Of a stretch of DNA of 64,000 nt, positions 52,562 through 61,024 are shown in pieces. The translations under genes were made by a program, and so were the position numbers. Each line of letters begins with the position of its first letter. Positions within the stretch are counted from its first letter, which is position 1. The stretch covers positions 209,910-273,909 of the forward strand of contig NZ_GL891982.1 in NCBI RefSeq assembly GCF_000213555.1, read 5' to 3'. The notes beneath the pieces were generated by a model. That model made no database searches. It was not told the DNA's origin and saw only the letters and a program-made list of their open reading frames with translations. The DNA comes from Dysgonomonas gadei ATCC BAA-286. GTDB lineage: Bacteria > Bacteroidota > Bacteroidia > Bacteroidales > Dysgonomonadaceae.

Positions 52562-54265
52562 CTACTCCTCCGTCTCACTGAGAATCACATTCGCCCGGGC
52601 TATTGCAATATTAATATTATCGCATATATTCACCTCACCTATCATAGCTGGTATACCTGAAGTTTCTATCATGGCATGCACTTTTGGCCTTACACCCGAC
52701 AAAATAACCTGTATGCCGTCTTTCATTGACTTCTGACAGAGGCTTTCCAGATTATGCAACCCTGTGGAATCGATAAACGGAACTTTACGCATCCGTATAA
52801 TGCGTATCTTCGATTTATCTCCAATAACACGCATGCTTTCCTCAAACTTGTTGGCAATGCCGAAAAAGAAAGGACCGTCGATCTCATAGACCTCTACACC
52901 GTCGGGCAAAGTGAGTATCTCTTCATCCTGAGTAAATTCGCTTTCATCGGTTAAATCCAGTTCGTTCTTTATAACAGAAACATGAGTTACCTCGTTGATC
53001 CGCCTCATAAAGAGTACCACAGCCAGTAATAAACCTACTTCGATAGCAATAGTCAGGTCGAATATTACCGTCAGGAAGAATGTGATAAGCAATACCGCAA
53101 CATCCGATTTCTGATTTTTCAGGAGAGCTTTGAATGTACGCCATTCGCTCATATTATATGACACAATAACCAATACTCCAGCAAGGCAGGCCATCGGTAT
53201 ATATTGAGCCAAAGGCATTAACAGAAGCAAAATAAGCAATAAGACAACGGCATGGATTATACCCGCTACCGGTGTCCGTCCCCCGTTATTGATATTCGTC
53301 ATGGTGCGGGCAATGGCTCCCGTAGCCGGAATACCGCCAAACAGAGGAGTAATGATATTTGCTACACCTTGTGCAATAAGCTCGGTATTGGAATTATGTT
53401 TTTCTCCTCCTATTACCCCGTCGGCCACTGTAGCCGACAATAACGATTCAATAGCGCCGAGCAGGGCGATGGTGATCGCCACAGGAAGCAAGTCGGTTAT
53501 GGCAGCCATATTGATATCAGGCATTACAGCATCAGGCAGTTCCGCATTTATTCTGAAACGGTCGCCAATAGTATCTATAGCGTTTATGCCAAAATATGTT
53601 TTCATAAAATAAACGATGGCTGTAACGAGGATAATGGCTACAAGTGAACCCGGTACCTTCTTTACAATGCGTGGCGTAAGTACAATAATCAGGATGCTGC
53701 CTATACTTACGGCTGTGTTCCACCAGTTGATGGTCTCGAAATGCTTAATGTATATAATCCATTTTCCGATAAAATCTCCGGGAACTTTTTCTCCACCAAA
53801 GTTAAGTCCGAAAATGTCGGCAATCTGTGTAGTAAAAATAGTGACGGCAATACCACTGGTAAAACCGACTATTATAGGATACGGGATGAACTTGATAATC
53901 TTCCCCAATTTGAAAATACCCAACAAAACCAGAATTACTCCCGCGATGATAGTAGCTATGAGTAATCCCTTTATACCATGCGTTTGCACTACGCCATAGA
54001 CAATAACGATAAAAGCACCCGTAGGCCCTCCTATCTGTACACGGCTACCTCCCAGAAAGGATATGATAAACCCGGCGATGATAGCCGTGATTATACCTTG
54101 TTCGGGGGTTACACCGGATGCAATACCGAATGCCAGAGCCAGAGGCAGGGCTACAATACCAACAATAAGACCTGCCATGAGGTCATTTATGAATTTTCCT
54201 TTATCGTACGTCTTCAGTGAAATAAATAACTGGGGCGTGAAATCTTTGAGAAGATCTTTTTTCAT
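52562..54265 (-). CDS. SulP-family anion transporter with STAS domain
   Basis: A 567-residue inner-membrane permease. About 25-420 contains 10-14 hydrophobic segments with the SulP signature region (FLGGSRVQIGGPTGAFI). About 440-560 is a cytoplasmic STAS domain with the NTP- or phosphorylation-type loop PFIDSTGLHNLESL. It probably carries sulfate, bicarbonate or dicarboxylate; specificity is not readable. It converges with the GNAT gene. Confidence 0.92.
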   Translation of the reverse strand: MKKDLLKDFTPQLFISLKTYDKGKFINDLMAGLIVGIVALPLALAFGIASGVTPEQGIITAIIAGFIISFLGGSRVQIGGPTGAFIVIVYGVVQTHGIKGLLIATIIAGVILVLLGIFKLGKIIKFIPYPIIVGFTSGIAVTIFTTQIADIFGLNFGGEKVPGDFIGKWIIYIKHFETINWWNTAVSIGSILIIVLTPRIVKKVPGSLVAIILVTAIVYFMKTYFGINAIDTIGDRFRINAELPDAVMPDINMAAITDLLPVAITIALLGAIESLLSATVADGVIGGEKHNSNTELIAQGVANIITPLFGGIPATGAIARTMTNINNGGRTPVAGIIHAVVLLLILLLLMPLAQYIPMACLAGVLVIVSYNMSEWRTFKALLKNQKSDVAVLLITFFLTVIFDLTIAIEVGLLLAVVLFMRRINEVTHVSVIKNELDLTDESEFTQDEEILTLPDGVEVYEIDGPFFFGIANKFEESMRVIGDKSKIRIIRMRKVPFIDSTGLHNLESLCQKSMKDGIQVILSGVRPKVHAMIETSGIPAMIGEVNICDNINIAIARANVILSETEE

Positions 54266-54474
54266 ATCAAAACAAAAAACACTATTAACTCACATTAGTA
54301 ATCAGTTCGCAAACATACAAGATACTAATAAATAACCGGTTATTAAAATATAGCTGCAACTAGTTTAGAATTGGTCTAATTTACTTGTTCAAAACAGGTT
54401 ATTGATTACACATTTTTAAGGTGACAAAGTTACAAAATGATTTGGTTTCATTTCTTTTGATTGATAATAATTAT

Positions 54475-54482
54475 TAATTTTG
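54475..54482 (+). promoter_or_regulatory. Promoter -7 box for rubrerythrin
   Basis: TAATTTTG matches TAnnTTTG exactly; TTTC lies 20 bp upstream (54451-54454) as a weak -33 box. The start codon is 32 bp downstream. Confidence 0.6.
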
Positions 54483-54514
54483 TAAAAACTATCAATTTAA
54501 ACTATCAAAAAGTT

Positions 54515-55093
54515 ATGGAAAAAAGTATCAAAGGTACTGAAACCGAAAAGTGCCTGCTAAAATCATTCGCGGGAGAATCTCAAGCAAGAATGCGTTACAC
54601 AATGTTTGCCAGCCAGGCGAAAAAAGAAGGTTTTGAACAAATTGCAGCTATCTTCCTGGAAACTGCTGATCAGGAAAAAGAACATGCAAAACGTATGTTT
54701 AAGTTTCTTGAAGGCGGCATGGTGGAAATCACTGCAATGTACCCTGCCGGTAAGATAGGGACAACTGCCGAAAACCTTATAGAAGCTGCTGCCGGAGAAC
54801 ATGAAGAATGGGCTATAGACTATCCTGCTTTTGCTGAAATAGCAGAAAAGGAAGGCTTCAAAGAAATAGCCGTAATGTATCGCATGATAGGTAAAGTAGA
54901 AAACATACATGAAGACCGCTATAAAGCTCTTCTTGCCCGCGTGGAAAGCAATGGTGTATTTACCCGCGAAGAAGCTATCGACTGGCAATGCCGTAATTGC
55001 GGATTCGTTATCAAGAGCAAAATGGCTCCAAAAACTTGTCCGGCCTGCCTGCATCCACAAGCTCACTTCGAACCATTGAAATGGAATTTCTAA
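54515..55093 (+). CDS. rbr: Rubrerythrin
   Basis: A 192-residue non-heme iron peroxidase. The start MEKSIKGTETEKCLLKSF is the family N-terminus, so the 18 extra codons open upstream are rejected. The ferritin-like diiron domain shows Glu and His ligands in GESQARMRYTMFA, DQEKEHAKRMF, GEHEEWAID and ENIHEDRYKALL. The C-terminal rubredoxin centre has two pairs, CRNCG and CPACLH. It reduces H2O2 to water with electrons from an NADH-linked donor, typical of anaerobes under oxidative stress. OxyR is encoded about 3.5 kb away. Confidence 0.96.
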   Translation: MEKSIKGTETEKCLLKSFAGESQARMRYTMFASQAKKEGFEQIAAIFLETADQEKEHAKRMFKFLEGGMVEITAMYPAGKIGTTAENLIEAAAGEHEEWAIDYPAFAEIAEKEGFKEIAVMYRMIGKVENIHEDRYKALLARVESNGVFTREEAIDWQCRNCGFVIKSKMAPKTCPACLHPQAHFEPLKWNF

Positions 55094-55113
55094 GTAAGAA
55101 TTAATGATAAACG

Positions 55114-55146
55114 AAAAGCCTCAGATATATTCTGCGGCTTTTCTCT
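55114..55146 (+). terminator. Intrinsic terminator of rubrerythrin
   Basis: Stem AAAAGCC/GGCTTTT with a partly paired loop containing TCAG/CTG, followed by TCTCTTTATT. Confidence 0.7.
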
Positions 55147-55172
55147 TTATTGGGGAAGTTAGACGTTATTAT

Positions 55173-55375
55173 TCAGCTTTTCAGAAACTTGATGTAATTA
55201 TAAATAGCATACAACGGATTCTTACTTTTCTTGAGTGGAGCAGTCCTGTATAAATCAAGGAATGCATCCATATGAGGCTCCAAAGTGCAGGGATTTTATT
55301 GATATATTCTTTAAGACCAAGAAGTGTTATATTCAAATCTTGCATTTTTCCCGGATTATCTTCTAAAGATGCCAA
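55173..55375 (-). pseudogene. Frameshifted small gene remnant
   Basis: Two overlapping minus-strand frames look like one protein cut by a +2-type frameshift. The upstream frame (TTG start, from 55375) reads ASLEDNPGKMQDLNITLLGL and LKEYINKIPAL. Near 55280 the sense continues in another frame as LEPHMDAFLDLYRTA and KKSKNPLYAIYNYIKFLKS before a TGA at 55173-55175. Removing two bases at GCACTTTGGAG would join them. There is no start with a signal and no recognised family, so it is probably the C-terminal end of a decayed gene. It lies between the rubrerythrin terminator and the FemAB promoter. Confidence 0.45.
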
Positions 55376-55383
55376 TGCTTAGA

Positions 55384-55414
55384 TTGTTTATCCTCTTTAT
55401 ATTGGCTATCTTTG
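55384..55414 (+). promoter_or_regulatory. Promoter for the FemAB-like gene
   Basis: TTG (55384-55386) followed after 20 bp by TATCTTTG (55407-55414), an exact -7 box with a near-consensus -33 box. The ATG at 55433 is 18 bp downstream. Confidence 0.7.
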
Positions 55415-55432
55415 CGGCTATTTTGTAAAATT

Positions 55433-56554
55433 ATGACTATCGATATATTAGAAAAAGCTACACGGGATATTAATAACACGCCCATCGTACAGCAAACTGC
55501 CTTTTGGTCGGAAGTGAAAACTCATCAGGGATTAGAAACTAAAGCCTTTGATTTCAAGGTGAAAAACCGTGATATATATACCAATGTGGGAGGTCATTCA
55601 TATACCAATGCAGATTTACTGTTATTACAAAAGCCCCTCGATCCGCAATATAGTATAGCATATGTACCATACGGGCCGGAAATAGAACCCTCTGAAGAAT
55701 ATCAGGGCCGTTTTTTGGAAGAATTATCGGAAATTATGCGTTCATATTTGCCGAAAAGCTGTATCGCTATACGTTACGATCTCAATTGGCAGTCGCACTG
55801 GTGTGATGAGAGTTATTTTGATGAATCAGGCCTGTGGGCAGGCCCTCCTGATAAGAAATTTCAGGAATTCAATTTAAATTACAATACAATAGAGTGGAAC
55901 CTACGAAAGAGCAATTCCGATATCTTACCATCTACTACAGTTTTTCTGAATTTATCCCTTTCAGAAGAAGAAATACTGACGCAAATGAAGCCGAAAACCC
56001 GTTATAATATACGGTTAGCAGAAAAGAAAGGTGTGCGTGTCCTTCAAGCCGGCATGGATAAAATATCCGTCTGGTACGAATTGTATAAAGAAACAGCGCT
56101 GCGCAACGGACTTTTTATAAATGATATCGAATACTTTGTTTCAGTTCTTACCGCTCGTGCGGATGATACCTCGTCTCCTGCCCATGTAGAGTTACTGATA
56201 GCAGAGCACGAAGGAGAGCCTCTTGCCGCAATATTCCTGGTAATGTCAGGTCACCGGGGTACATACCTCTATGGCGCCTCGTCATCACAAAAGAGGAACT
56301 ATATGCCTGCTTATGCCTTGCAGTGGGAAGCTGTAAAGATAGCTAAAGCAAACGGTTGCACGGAATATGACATGTTTGGGGTATCTCCCGGACCGGACAA
56401 ATCACATCCGATGTATGGTCTTTACCAGTTTAAAACCGGATTTGGCGGAGAATTGTTTCATCATTTAGGATGTTGGGATTATTTATTGGACGAGGAAAAC
56501 TATAAATATTTACAGATAAGTGAAATGAATGCGCAAGGGTACTATCTATCATAG
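55433..56554 (+). CDS. FemAB-like GNAT transferase (peptidoglycan interpeptide bridge type)
   Basis: A 373-residue protein of the FemAB/GNAT_acetyltransf_6 class. The N-terminal half shows QTAFWSEVKTHQG and the C-terminal half the GNAT core: MKPKTRYNIRLAEKKGVRV, then YLYGASSSQKRNYMPAYALQW and YDMFGVSPGPDKSHP with the terminal GLYQFKTGFGGEL. FemAB proteins add amino acids to peptidoglycan from aminoacyl-tRNA. In Gram-negative Bacteroidota the acceptor is not known. The start MTIDILEK fits a strong promoter just upstream; the open extension of seven codons is rejected. Confidence 0.85.
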   Translation: MTIDILEKATRDINNTPIVQQTAFWSEVKTHQGLETKAFDFKVKNRDIYTNVGGHSYTNADLLLLQKPLDPQYSIAYVPYGPEIEPSEEYQGRFLEELSEIMRSYLPKSCIAIRYDLNWQSHWCDESYFDESGLWAGPPDKKFQEFNLNYNTIEWNLRKSNSDILPSTTVFLNLSLSEEEILTQMKPKTRYNIRLAEKKGVRVLQAGMDKISVWYELYKETALRNGLFINDIEYFVSVLTARADDTSSPAHVELLIAEHEGEPLAAIFLVMSGHRGTYLYGASSSQKRNYMPAYALQWEAVKIAKANGCTEYDMFGVSPGPDKSHPMYGLYQFKTGFGGELFHHLGCWDYLLDEENYKYLQISEMNAQGYYLS

Positions 56555-56599
56555 TAATTAATCTTACAGAATATACTCTTTATATTAATTACTCAATAG

Positions 56600-56848
56600 C
56601 TATTCAATGTTTTTCCTCTTAATCCACTTAGTTCCAAATAAAATCAAAATACAAACTAGCACTATAATGAACATTTGCCCTATGAAATGCCCGAGGGTTA
56701 CCCCTGTTTCATAATCATTTACTTCTCCTGAGAATATTTTTATCGGACCAATAATATTCCCAATAACTTCCGGCAGTCTAATTATCTCTGTAATACTAAT
56801 AATAAATGCGAAGATCAGGAAAATGACACCAAATATTTTTTTTATCAT
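56600..56848 (-). CDS. Small membrane protein
   Basis: An 82-residue protein with two hydrophobic segments (about 3-25, IFGVIFLIFAFIISITEII, and 54-74, GQMFIIVLVCILILFG) and a soluble loop between. No family recognised. It follows the propeller protein gene by 48 bp on the same strand and may be cotranscribed with it. Confidence 0.65.
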   Translation of the reverse strand: MIKKIFGVIFLIFAFIISITEIIRLPEVIGNIIGPIKIFSGEVNDYETGVTLGHFIGQMFIIVLVCILILFGTKWIKRKNIE

Positions 56849-56896
56849 TTCAATACAATTTTTCAGGTATATACCTTTCGTTTATCAACTATTAAT

Positions 56897-58345
56897 TCAC
56901 CGATTCATCCATATCACACCATTATATGTTGCAATCCATTTATTACCTTCACGGTCAAAGGCTATAGTGCTGACATAATTATCAGGAATAAATGAATTAG
57001 AGCTATCATATATCTCCCAATCATTTTTTTCAAGACGTACTAAATATTTGCCCGTGCAAATCCAGGCTATTTGATCATTCTCCCCTTCAAATTTTATATC
57101 AGAGACTGTAGGATTCGGTAATTTTGAGTTCTTCATCGTGTAAACAATCCATTTATTATCAGGAGTAATTTTGACTACACCTCCTATATTATCATGTTTA
57201 CCTGTACTTACACCTATCCATATATTTCCCTGTTTGTCACCGGTTACCATTCTCCCTCCGTCTGCAGGCATCTTTGAATTCTTACTCGTATATGTTTTCC
57301 AGTTTTTACCATCAAAGAATGATATTCCTTTATCTGTTGCAACCCATATATTACCGGATTTATCCCGGTATACACCACGTGTTGTATTACTTACCAATCC
57401 GGAGTTACTTACAGTATATTCGTTCCATTTTCCATCAGTAAACTCGTAAAATCCATTGAATCCTGTTATCCAGACCGTATTATCCTGTACTTTTATTTTA
57501 CCAGACCTTTTAATGGGTGAATTTGTACTGTCAATAATACTCCAATTCTGCCCATCATATACTTTAATTTTAGACATTGTTTCCGTCCAGATTCTATCGC
57601 CATTATCAACTGCTAAATCCCATGTGACTGTATGTCCGTTCTGATTACTTTCGAGGCCACTATTATCAGCATCGAATACTGTCCATTTTTCCCCATCAAT
57701 TTTTACGATTCCTCTGTCTGTACCAATCCACACATTTCCTTTACTATCAGTTTCGGCACTCCGGCAAAGATTGTAAGGAAGCATTGAATTATCGAAGGTA
57801 TATAATTTCCAGGTTGAATTGGTTTTCTCAACCTTCATAACTTGAGGATTGTTTGAGGTGTTCTTGTTTTTTGTATTTTGAGGTAAATCATATAATGGAT
57901 TTCGTTTATCCGTTATTTCATGTACTCCCAGATTATTATCCATACCTAAACGTCGTACTTCTGCTTTACCATTTTTGAAAGTTATGTGAACTATCGCACA
58001 TACAGGTCTCATATTGCCCGTCCACTTGGTTGTTTCAATGACTTTACTTAGATTAAACTCCTTAGTTGGAATATTAGTTTTATTGTCTGCACTTATCAGA
58101 CACGCCGTTCCGTCCTTGTCAACATATATTTGCATCATCAATATACCTTCAATCTTAAATAGAGAATGTCCTTTCAACAGAGACGTTAACAAGTCCTCAT
58201 TCGAAATACGGGCTGAAGTTATCTTACTTTCTAATCCAAAAGCTTCGATTTTGCAATTATCAAATTTCTCAGGAAAGATATTTTGAGCGTGCATTACTCC
58301 TATAACCAGAGAAAGGAATAGAAATATGGAAATGATTTTTTTCAT
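56897..58345 (-). CDS. Two-component-regulator propeller protein without kinase domain
   Basis: A 482-residue secreted or lipid-free protein with a signal peptide (MKKIISIFLFLSLVIGVMHA). Residues about 30-160 are a TonB-C-like or unassigned region. From about 175 there are seven or more Reg_prop repeats of the type NVWIGTDRGIVKIDG, NIWVATDKGISFFDG and NKWIATYNGVIWMN, each with an IW(I/V)-type blade. In hybrid two-component systems this sensor propeller is fused to a kinase; here it stands alone. It may bind a carbohydrate or be an orphan ligand-binding protein. The next gene is a small membrane protein. Confidence 0.75.
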   Translation of the reverse strand: MKKIISIFLFLSLVIGVMHAQNIFPEKFDNCKIEAFGLESKITSARISNEDLLTSLLKGHSLFKIEGILMMQIYVDKDGTACLISADNKTNIPTKEFNLSKVIETTKWTGNMRPVCAIVHITFKNGKAEVRRLGMDNNLGVHEITDKRNPLYDLPQNTKNKNTSNNPQVMKVEKTNSTWKLYTFDNSMLPYNLCRSAETDSKGNVWIGTDRGIVKIDGEKWTVFDADNSGLESNQNGHTVTWDLAVDNGDRIWTETMSKIKVYDGQNWSIIDSTNSPIKRSGKIKVQDNTVWITGFNGFYEFTDGKWNEYTVSNSGLVSNTTRGVYRDKSGNIWVATDKGISFFDGKNWKTYTSKNSKMPADGGRMVTGDKQGNIWIGVSTGKHDNIGGVVKITPDNKWIVYTMKNSKLPNPTVSDIKFEGENDQIAWICTGKYLVRLEKNDWEIYDSSNSFIPDNYVSTIAFDREGNKWIATYNGVIWMNR

Positions 58346-58434
58346 TATAGTATTTTTTAACTTAAGGCTTGTGGTGTCTACTAAAATAAGTATAGATTAT
58401 GGTTCCGGACTTGTCGTTTATAGGCCAAATATAA

Positions 58435-58461
58435 AAATCCCCACATTGTATGCAGGGATTT
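58435..58461 (-). terminator. Terminator downstream of tRNA-Ala
   Basis: Stem AAATCCC/GGGATTT with a 13-base loop and TTTT following on the minus strand, 10 bp after the tRNA 3' end. Confidence 0.6.
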
Positions 58462-58470
58462 AATCTTCTG

Positions 58471-58544
58471 TGGAGAATATCGGACTCGAACCGATCACCT
58501 CAACACTGCCAGCGTTGCGCTCTAGCCAGATGAGCTAATTCCCC
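58471..58544 (-). tRNA. tRNA-Ala (anticodon GGC)
   Basis: A complete cloverleaf on the minus strand: acceptor GGGGAAT/ATTCTCC (one G-T pair), D-arm GCTC/GAGC, anticodon stem CAACG/TGTTG with loop CTGGCAG (anticodon GGC), T-arm ATCGG-TTCGAGT-CCGAT and discriminator A. No CCA is encoded. A -7 box lies 10 bp upstream. Confidence 0.95.
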
Positions 58545-58554
58545 GAATCGGATA

Positions 58555-58562
58555 CAAAGATA
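58555..58562 (-). promoter_or_regulatory. Promoter -7 box for tRNA-Ala
   Basis: TATCTTTG on the minus strand, an exact TAnnTTTG match, 10 bp before the mature 5' end. Confidence 0.65.
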
Positions 58563-58600
58563 ATATTTTTTGTTATCCAATTATACTTTTACAGAAAATC

Positions 58601-59542
58601 TTAGATATCCACCACAAACTTTTTCAATTCAAGGTTTAATAACGGCTGAGGCACAGACTGTTTTATCTCGGATACAATAATGTCGAGTACCCGTTCGCGT
58701 AAGAATTCCTTACGGGTAACAAGACTCACCTCACGCACAGGCGATACCCCTTTCAGAGGACGTACATTGCGTCTCTGCTTTTCATTCAGTTCTTCTATCG
58801 CCATTTCAGGGATTATGGTCAACCCGCTGTTATTGTCTACGATATTGATCAGGGTACTGATGCTTCCTGCTTCGTATGAGAAGAGCGAATGAGAACTCTT
58901 GCGCTTACGCATATTGCATATACGCAATATTTGCCCACGGAAACAATGTACTTCTTCGAGTAGCCACAGGCGGTTGATATTCAAATCTTCCTCCTCCAGT
59001 TCTTTCTTGGCATACAACGATGTTTCACGAGGCGAAACATAAGCATAAAACCGTTCATAATAGATAGGATGCTCAGTTATCTTTTCGTTTTTAAGCGGAG
59101 TGGCCAGTATAGCACCATCCAAAGCCCCATTGAGCAGCTTTTCAATTATCTGAGCGGTAGTGGTTTCTTCTATTACCAACACAATGTCGTAACCATTCTG
59201 ATCGTGCACCTGCATCAGTTTAGGCAGCAGATAAGGAGCAATGGTAGGGATAATACCCAGTTTGAATACACCTTGCACCACACCTTTTTCTTCCTGGATA
59301 ATCTCTTTGATCTGTTTCACTTGTGAAACAATTACCCTGGCCTGATTGATGATTTGAGTGCCTATTACCGTAGGCTGAACAGGCAGCTGGCTACGATCGA
59401 ATATTTTTACGCCCAACTCATCTTCCAACTTCTGAATCATCATACTCAGCGTAGGTTGAGTAACGAATGACGACTCAGCGGCTTTAGCAAAGTGGCGATG
59501 GTTATCCACTGCTATAATATATTCCAGTTGCTGTATATTCAT
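58601..59542 (-). CDS. oxyR: OxyR hydrogen-peroxide sensor (LysR family)
   Basis: A 313-residue LysR regulator with an N-terminal winged helix (AVDNHRHFAKAAESSFVTQP). The redox pair Cys200-X8-Cys209 (HCFRGQILRICN) matches Cys199/Cys208 of E. coli OxyR, and residues VTQPTLSMMIQKLE form the recognition helix. It should activate catalase-, Ahp- and Dps-type genes when oxidised by peroxide. It is 17 bp after the yggS-type gene, so probably cotranscribed with it and the DUF4494 gene. Rubrerythrin lies about 3.5 kb away. Confidence 0.92.
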   Translation of the reverse strand: MNIQQLEYIIAVDNHRHFAKAAESSFVTQPTLSMMIQKLEDELGVKIFDRSQLPVQPTVIGTQIINQARVIVSQVKQIKEIIQEEKGVVQGVFKLGIIPTIAPYLLPKLMQVHDQNGYDIVLVIEETTTAQIIEKLLNGALDGAILATPLKNEKITEHPIYYERFYAYVSPRETSLYAKKELEEEDLNINRLWLLEEVHCFRGQILRICNMRKRKSSHSLFSYEAGSISTLINIVDNNSGLTIIPEMAIEELNEKQRRNVRPLKGVSPVREVSLVTRKEFLRERVLDIIVSEIKQSVPQPLLNLELKKFVVDI

Positions 59543-59559
59543 TTTCTTTATATTTTGTG

Positions 59560-60228
59560 TTAATATTCGCGTTCTCCAAAAATAGATGAGCCTACCCTTA
59601 TCATTGTAGACCCTTCTTCGACTGCTATGGTATAATCTCCCGACATACCCATTGATATTTCAGAGAAGCAATCATCCTCTGCAAAATAGTCATTTTTTAT
59701 TTCATCGAAAAATAGTTTCAGACTTTTAAACTCTTTTCTGATTTGTGATTCTTCTTCGATATTGGAAGCCATGCCCATTACTCCTCCAATATAAGCAAAT
59801 TTACACTCTCTCCATTGGTTTCCCGATAAAAAACTACGGCATTCATCAAAAGAAAATCCAAACTTGGCATCTTCTTGTGCTATATGGATCTCCAGCAAAC
59901 AACAAATCCGTTTCCCTATACGGGCTGCGGACTTCTCTATTTCAGACAGCAGTCTCCAGCTATCGACACTGTGTATCGTATGCGTATAAGGTATAATCGA
60001 CTTTACTTTATTCGTTTGCAGATGTCCTATGAAATGCCATTCTATATCCTGAGGCAGCAAGGGATGCTTCTGGCTGATCTCCTGCATCCGGCTTTCTCCA
60101 AAAATATGCTGACCGGCATTATACGCCACCCTGATAGCATCCACCGGGTGGAACTTAGATACTGCTACCAGTTTTACATTTTCCGGTAAACGATCTTTTA
60201 TACTATGTATATTTTCGGATATGCCCAT
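59560..60228 (-). CDS. YggS-family PLP-binding protein (PLP homeostasis)
   Basis: A 222-residue single-domain PLP protein with an alanine-racemase-like N-terminal barrel. KLVAVSKFHPVDAIR contains the PLP lysine, and FGESRMQEISQK, EWHFIGHLQTNKVK and MGMSGDYTIAVEEGSTMIRVGSSIFG are family signatures. It maintains PLP balance rather than catalysing racemisation. It lies between the DUF4494 and oxyR genes with gaps of 10 and 17 bp. Confidence 0.92.
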   Translation of the reverse strand: MGISENIHSIKDRLPENVKLVAVSKFHPVDAIRVAYNAGQHIFGESRMQEISQKHPLLPQDIEWHFIGHLQTNKVKSIIPYTHTIHSVDSWRLLSEIEKSAARIGKRICCLLEIHIAQEDAKFGFSFDECRSFLSGNQWRECKFAYIGGVMGMASNIEEESQIRKEFKSLKLFFDEIKNDYFAEDDCFSEISMGMSGDYTIAVEEGSTMIRVGSSIFGEREY

Positions 60229-60238
60229 TCAGTATATT

Positions 60239-60694
60239 TTATACAAGAACTATTTTTTTCTTCTGATCTTCCGAATAAGGGAATACATCCATTATCATTG
60301 TTTCACTCAGGGAGGCTATGGCATAATCGGCCAAAGTACCTTCCATACCTTTCTCCACAACTTTCAGCGCCTCCTTCAGGTCTGAAGCCTGAGCCAGCAT
60401 GTTTACCGCCGTTTTCTTCTCCGTGCCACTCTTTTCATCCAAAGAGATAAACATCACTTTAGCTTTGAAGAAGCGGTCGCCATTGTCGTTAAAAAACAGT
60501 TCGGACAATTTAGCGCGTTTAATATCCGTGATGGTGAATTCACCTGTTATATAAGGTTTTATTTCTTCTATGATACGTGCTTCTGCTTCTGTAAATGATA
60601 GAGCATCTACAAGATAAGGTTCTGTGACTTTTTTCTGCATGCCGTTTTCCAGCATTTTTTCGTAGCTTACCTTGCATTCAAACCAATTGTGCAT
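60239..60694 (-). CDS. DUF4494 protein
   Basis: A 151-residue soluble protein of a Bacteroidota-wide family: MHNWFECKVSYEKMLENG, then EARIIEEIKPYITGEF and DIKRAKLSELFFND. The function is unknown. Its place first in the yggS-oxyR operon is the only hint. A -7 box lies 42 bp upstream of the start. Confidence 0.8.
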   Translation of the reverse strand: MHNWFECKVSYEKMLENGMQKKVTEPYLVDALSFTEAEARIIEEIKPYITGEFTITDIKRAKLSELFFNDNGDRFFKAKVMFISLDEKSGTEKKTAVNMLAQASDLKEALKVVEKGMEGTLADYAIASLSETMIMDVFPYSEDQKKKIVLV

Positions 60695-60735
60695 ATAAAT
60701 GTATTGTTATTATTAAAATCTATAATTTATCGTTG

Positions 60736-60743
60736 CAAATTTA
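60736..60743 (-). promoter_or_regulatory. Promoter -7 box for the DUF4494-yggS-oxyR operon
   Basis: TAAATTTG on the minus strand is an exact TAnnTTTG match; a second match at 60745-60752 overlaps nearly the same region. Confidence 0.5.
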
Positions 60744-60951
60744 ACAAATTTAATTTATAAAATCTATCATATGATAAAAGTTCTCTATCCAATTGATTTA
60801 AATATTGTTATAATTTGTATCCTTTCTACATACGGGTATAATCCCCATTGGCTGGCTGTTTAATTTACCATATGTTATAATTGGATTTTAGCCGTTAGCC
60901 GTAGTTATAGCCTAAGTAACTCAATACTTATTTCTTTGGAACTTACTGCCT

Positions 60952-60984
60952 GTTAAAACCTGACAAACTTGACAACTTTTACAC
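60952..60984. repeat. Intergenic repeat fragment (GTCAAGTTTGTCAGG-type)
   Basis: Its complement reads GTCAAGTTTGTCAGGTTTT, the same unit found at 29591, 51430 and 51577. It is a piece of the long repeat in inverted orientation. The rest of the 330-bp gap 60695-61024 has no other feature besides the promoter box. Confidence 0.6.
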
Positions 60985-61024
60985 TATTTCCATATTTTCG
61001 ATTCGCGGCTTTTCATCTTTCAAC

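Noticed and set aside
54461..54514. Upstream extension of rubrerythrin
   Set aside because: The open frame crosses the -7 promoter box and the family start is MEKSIKG.
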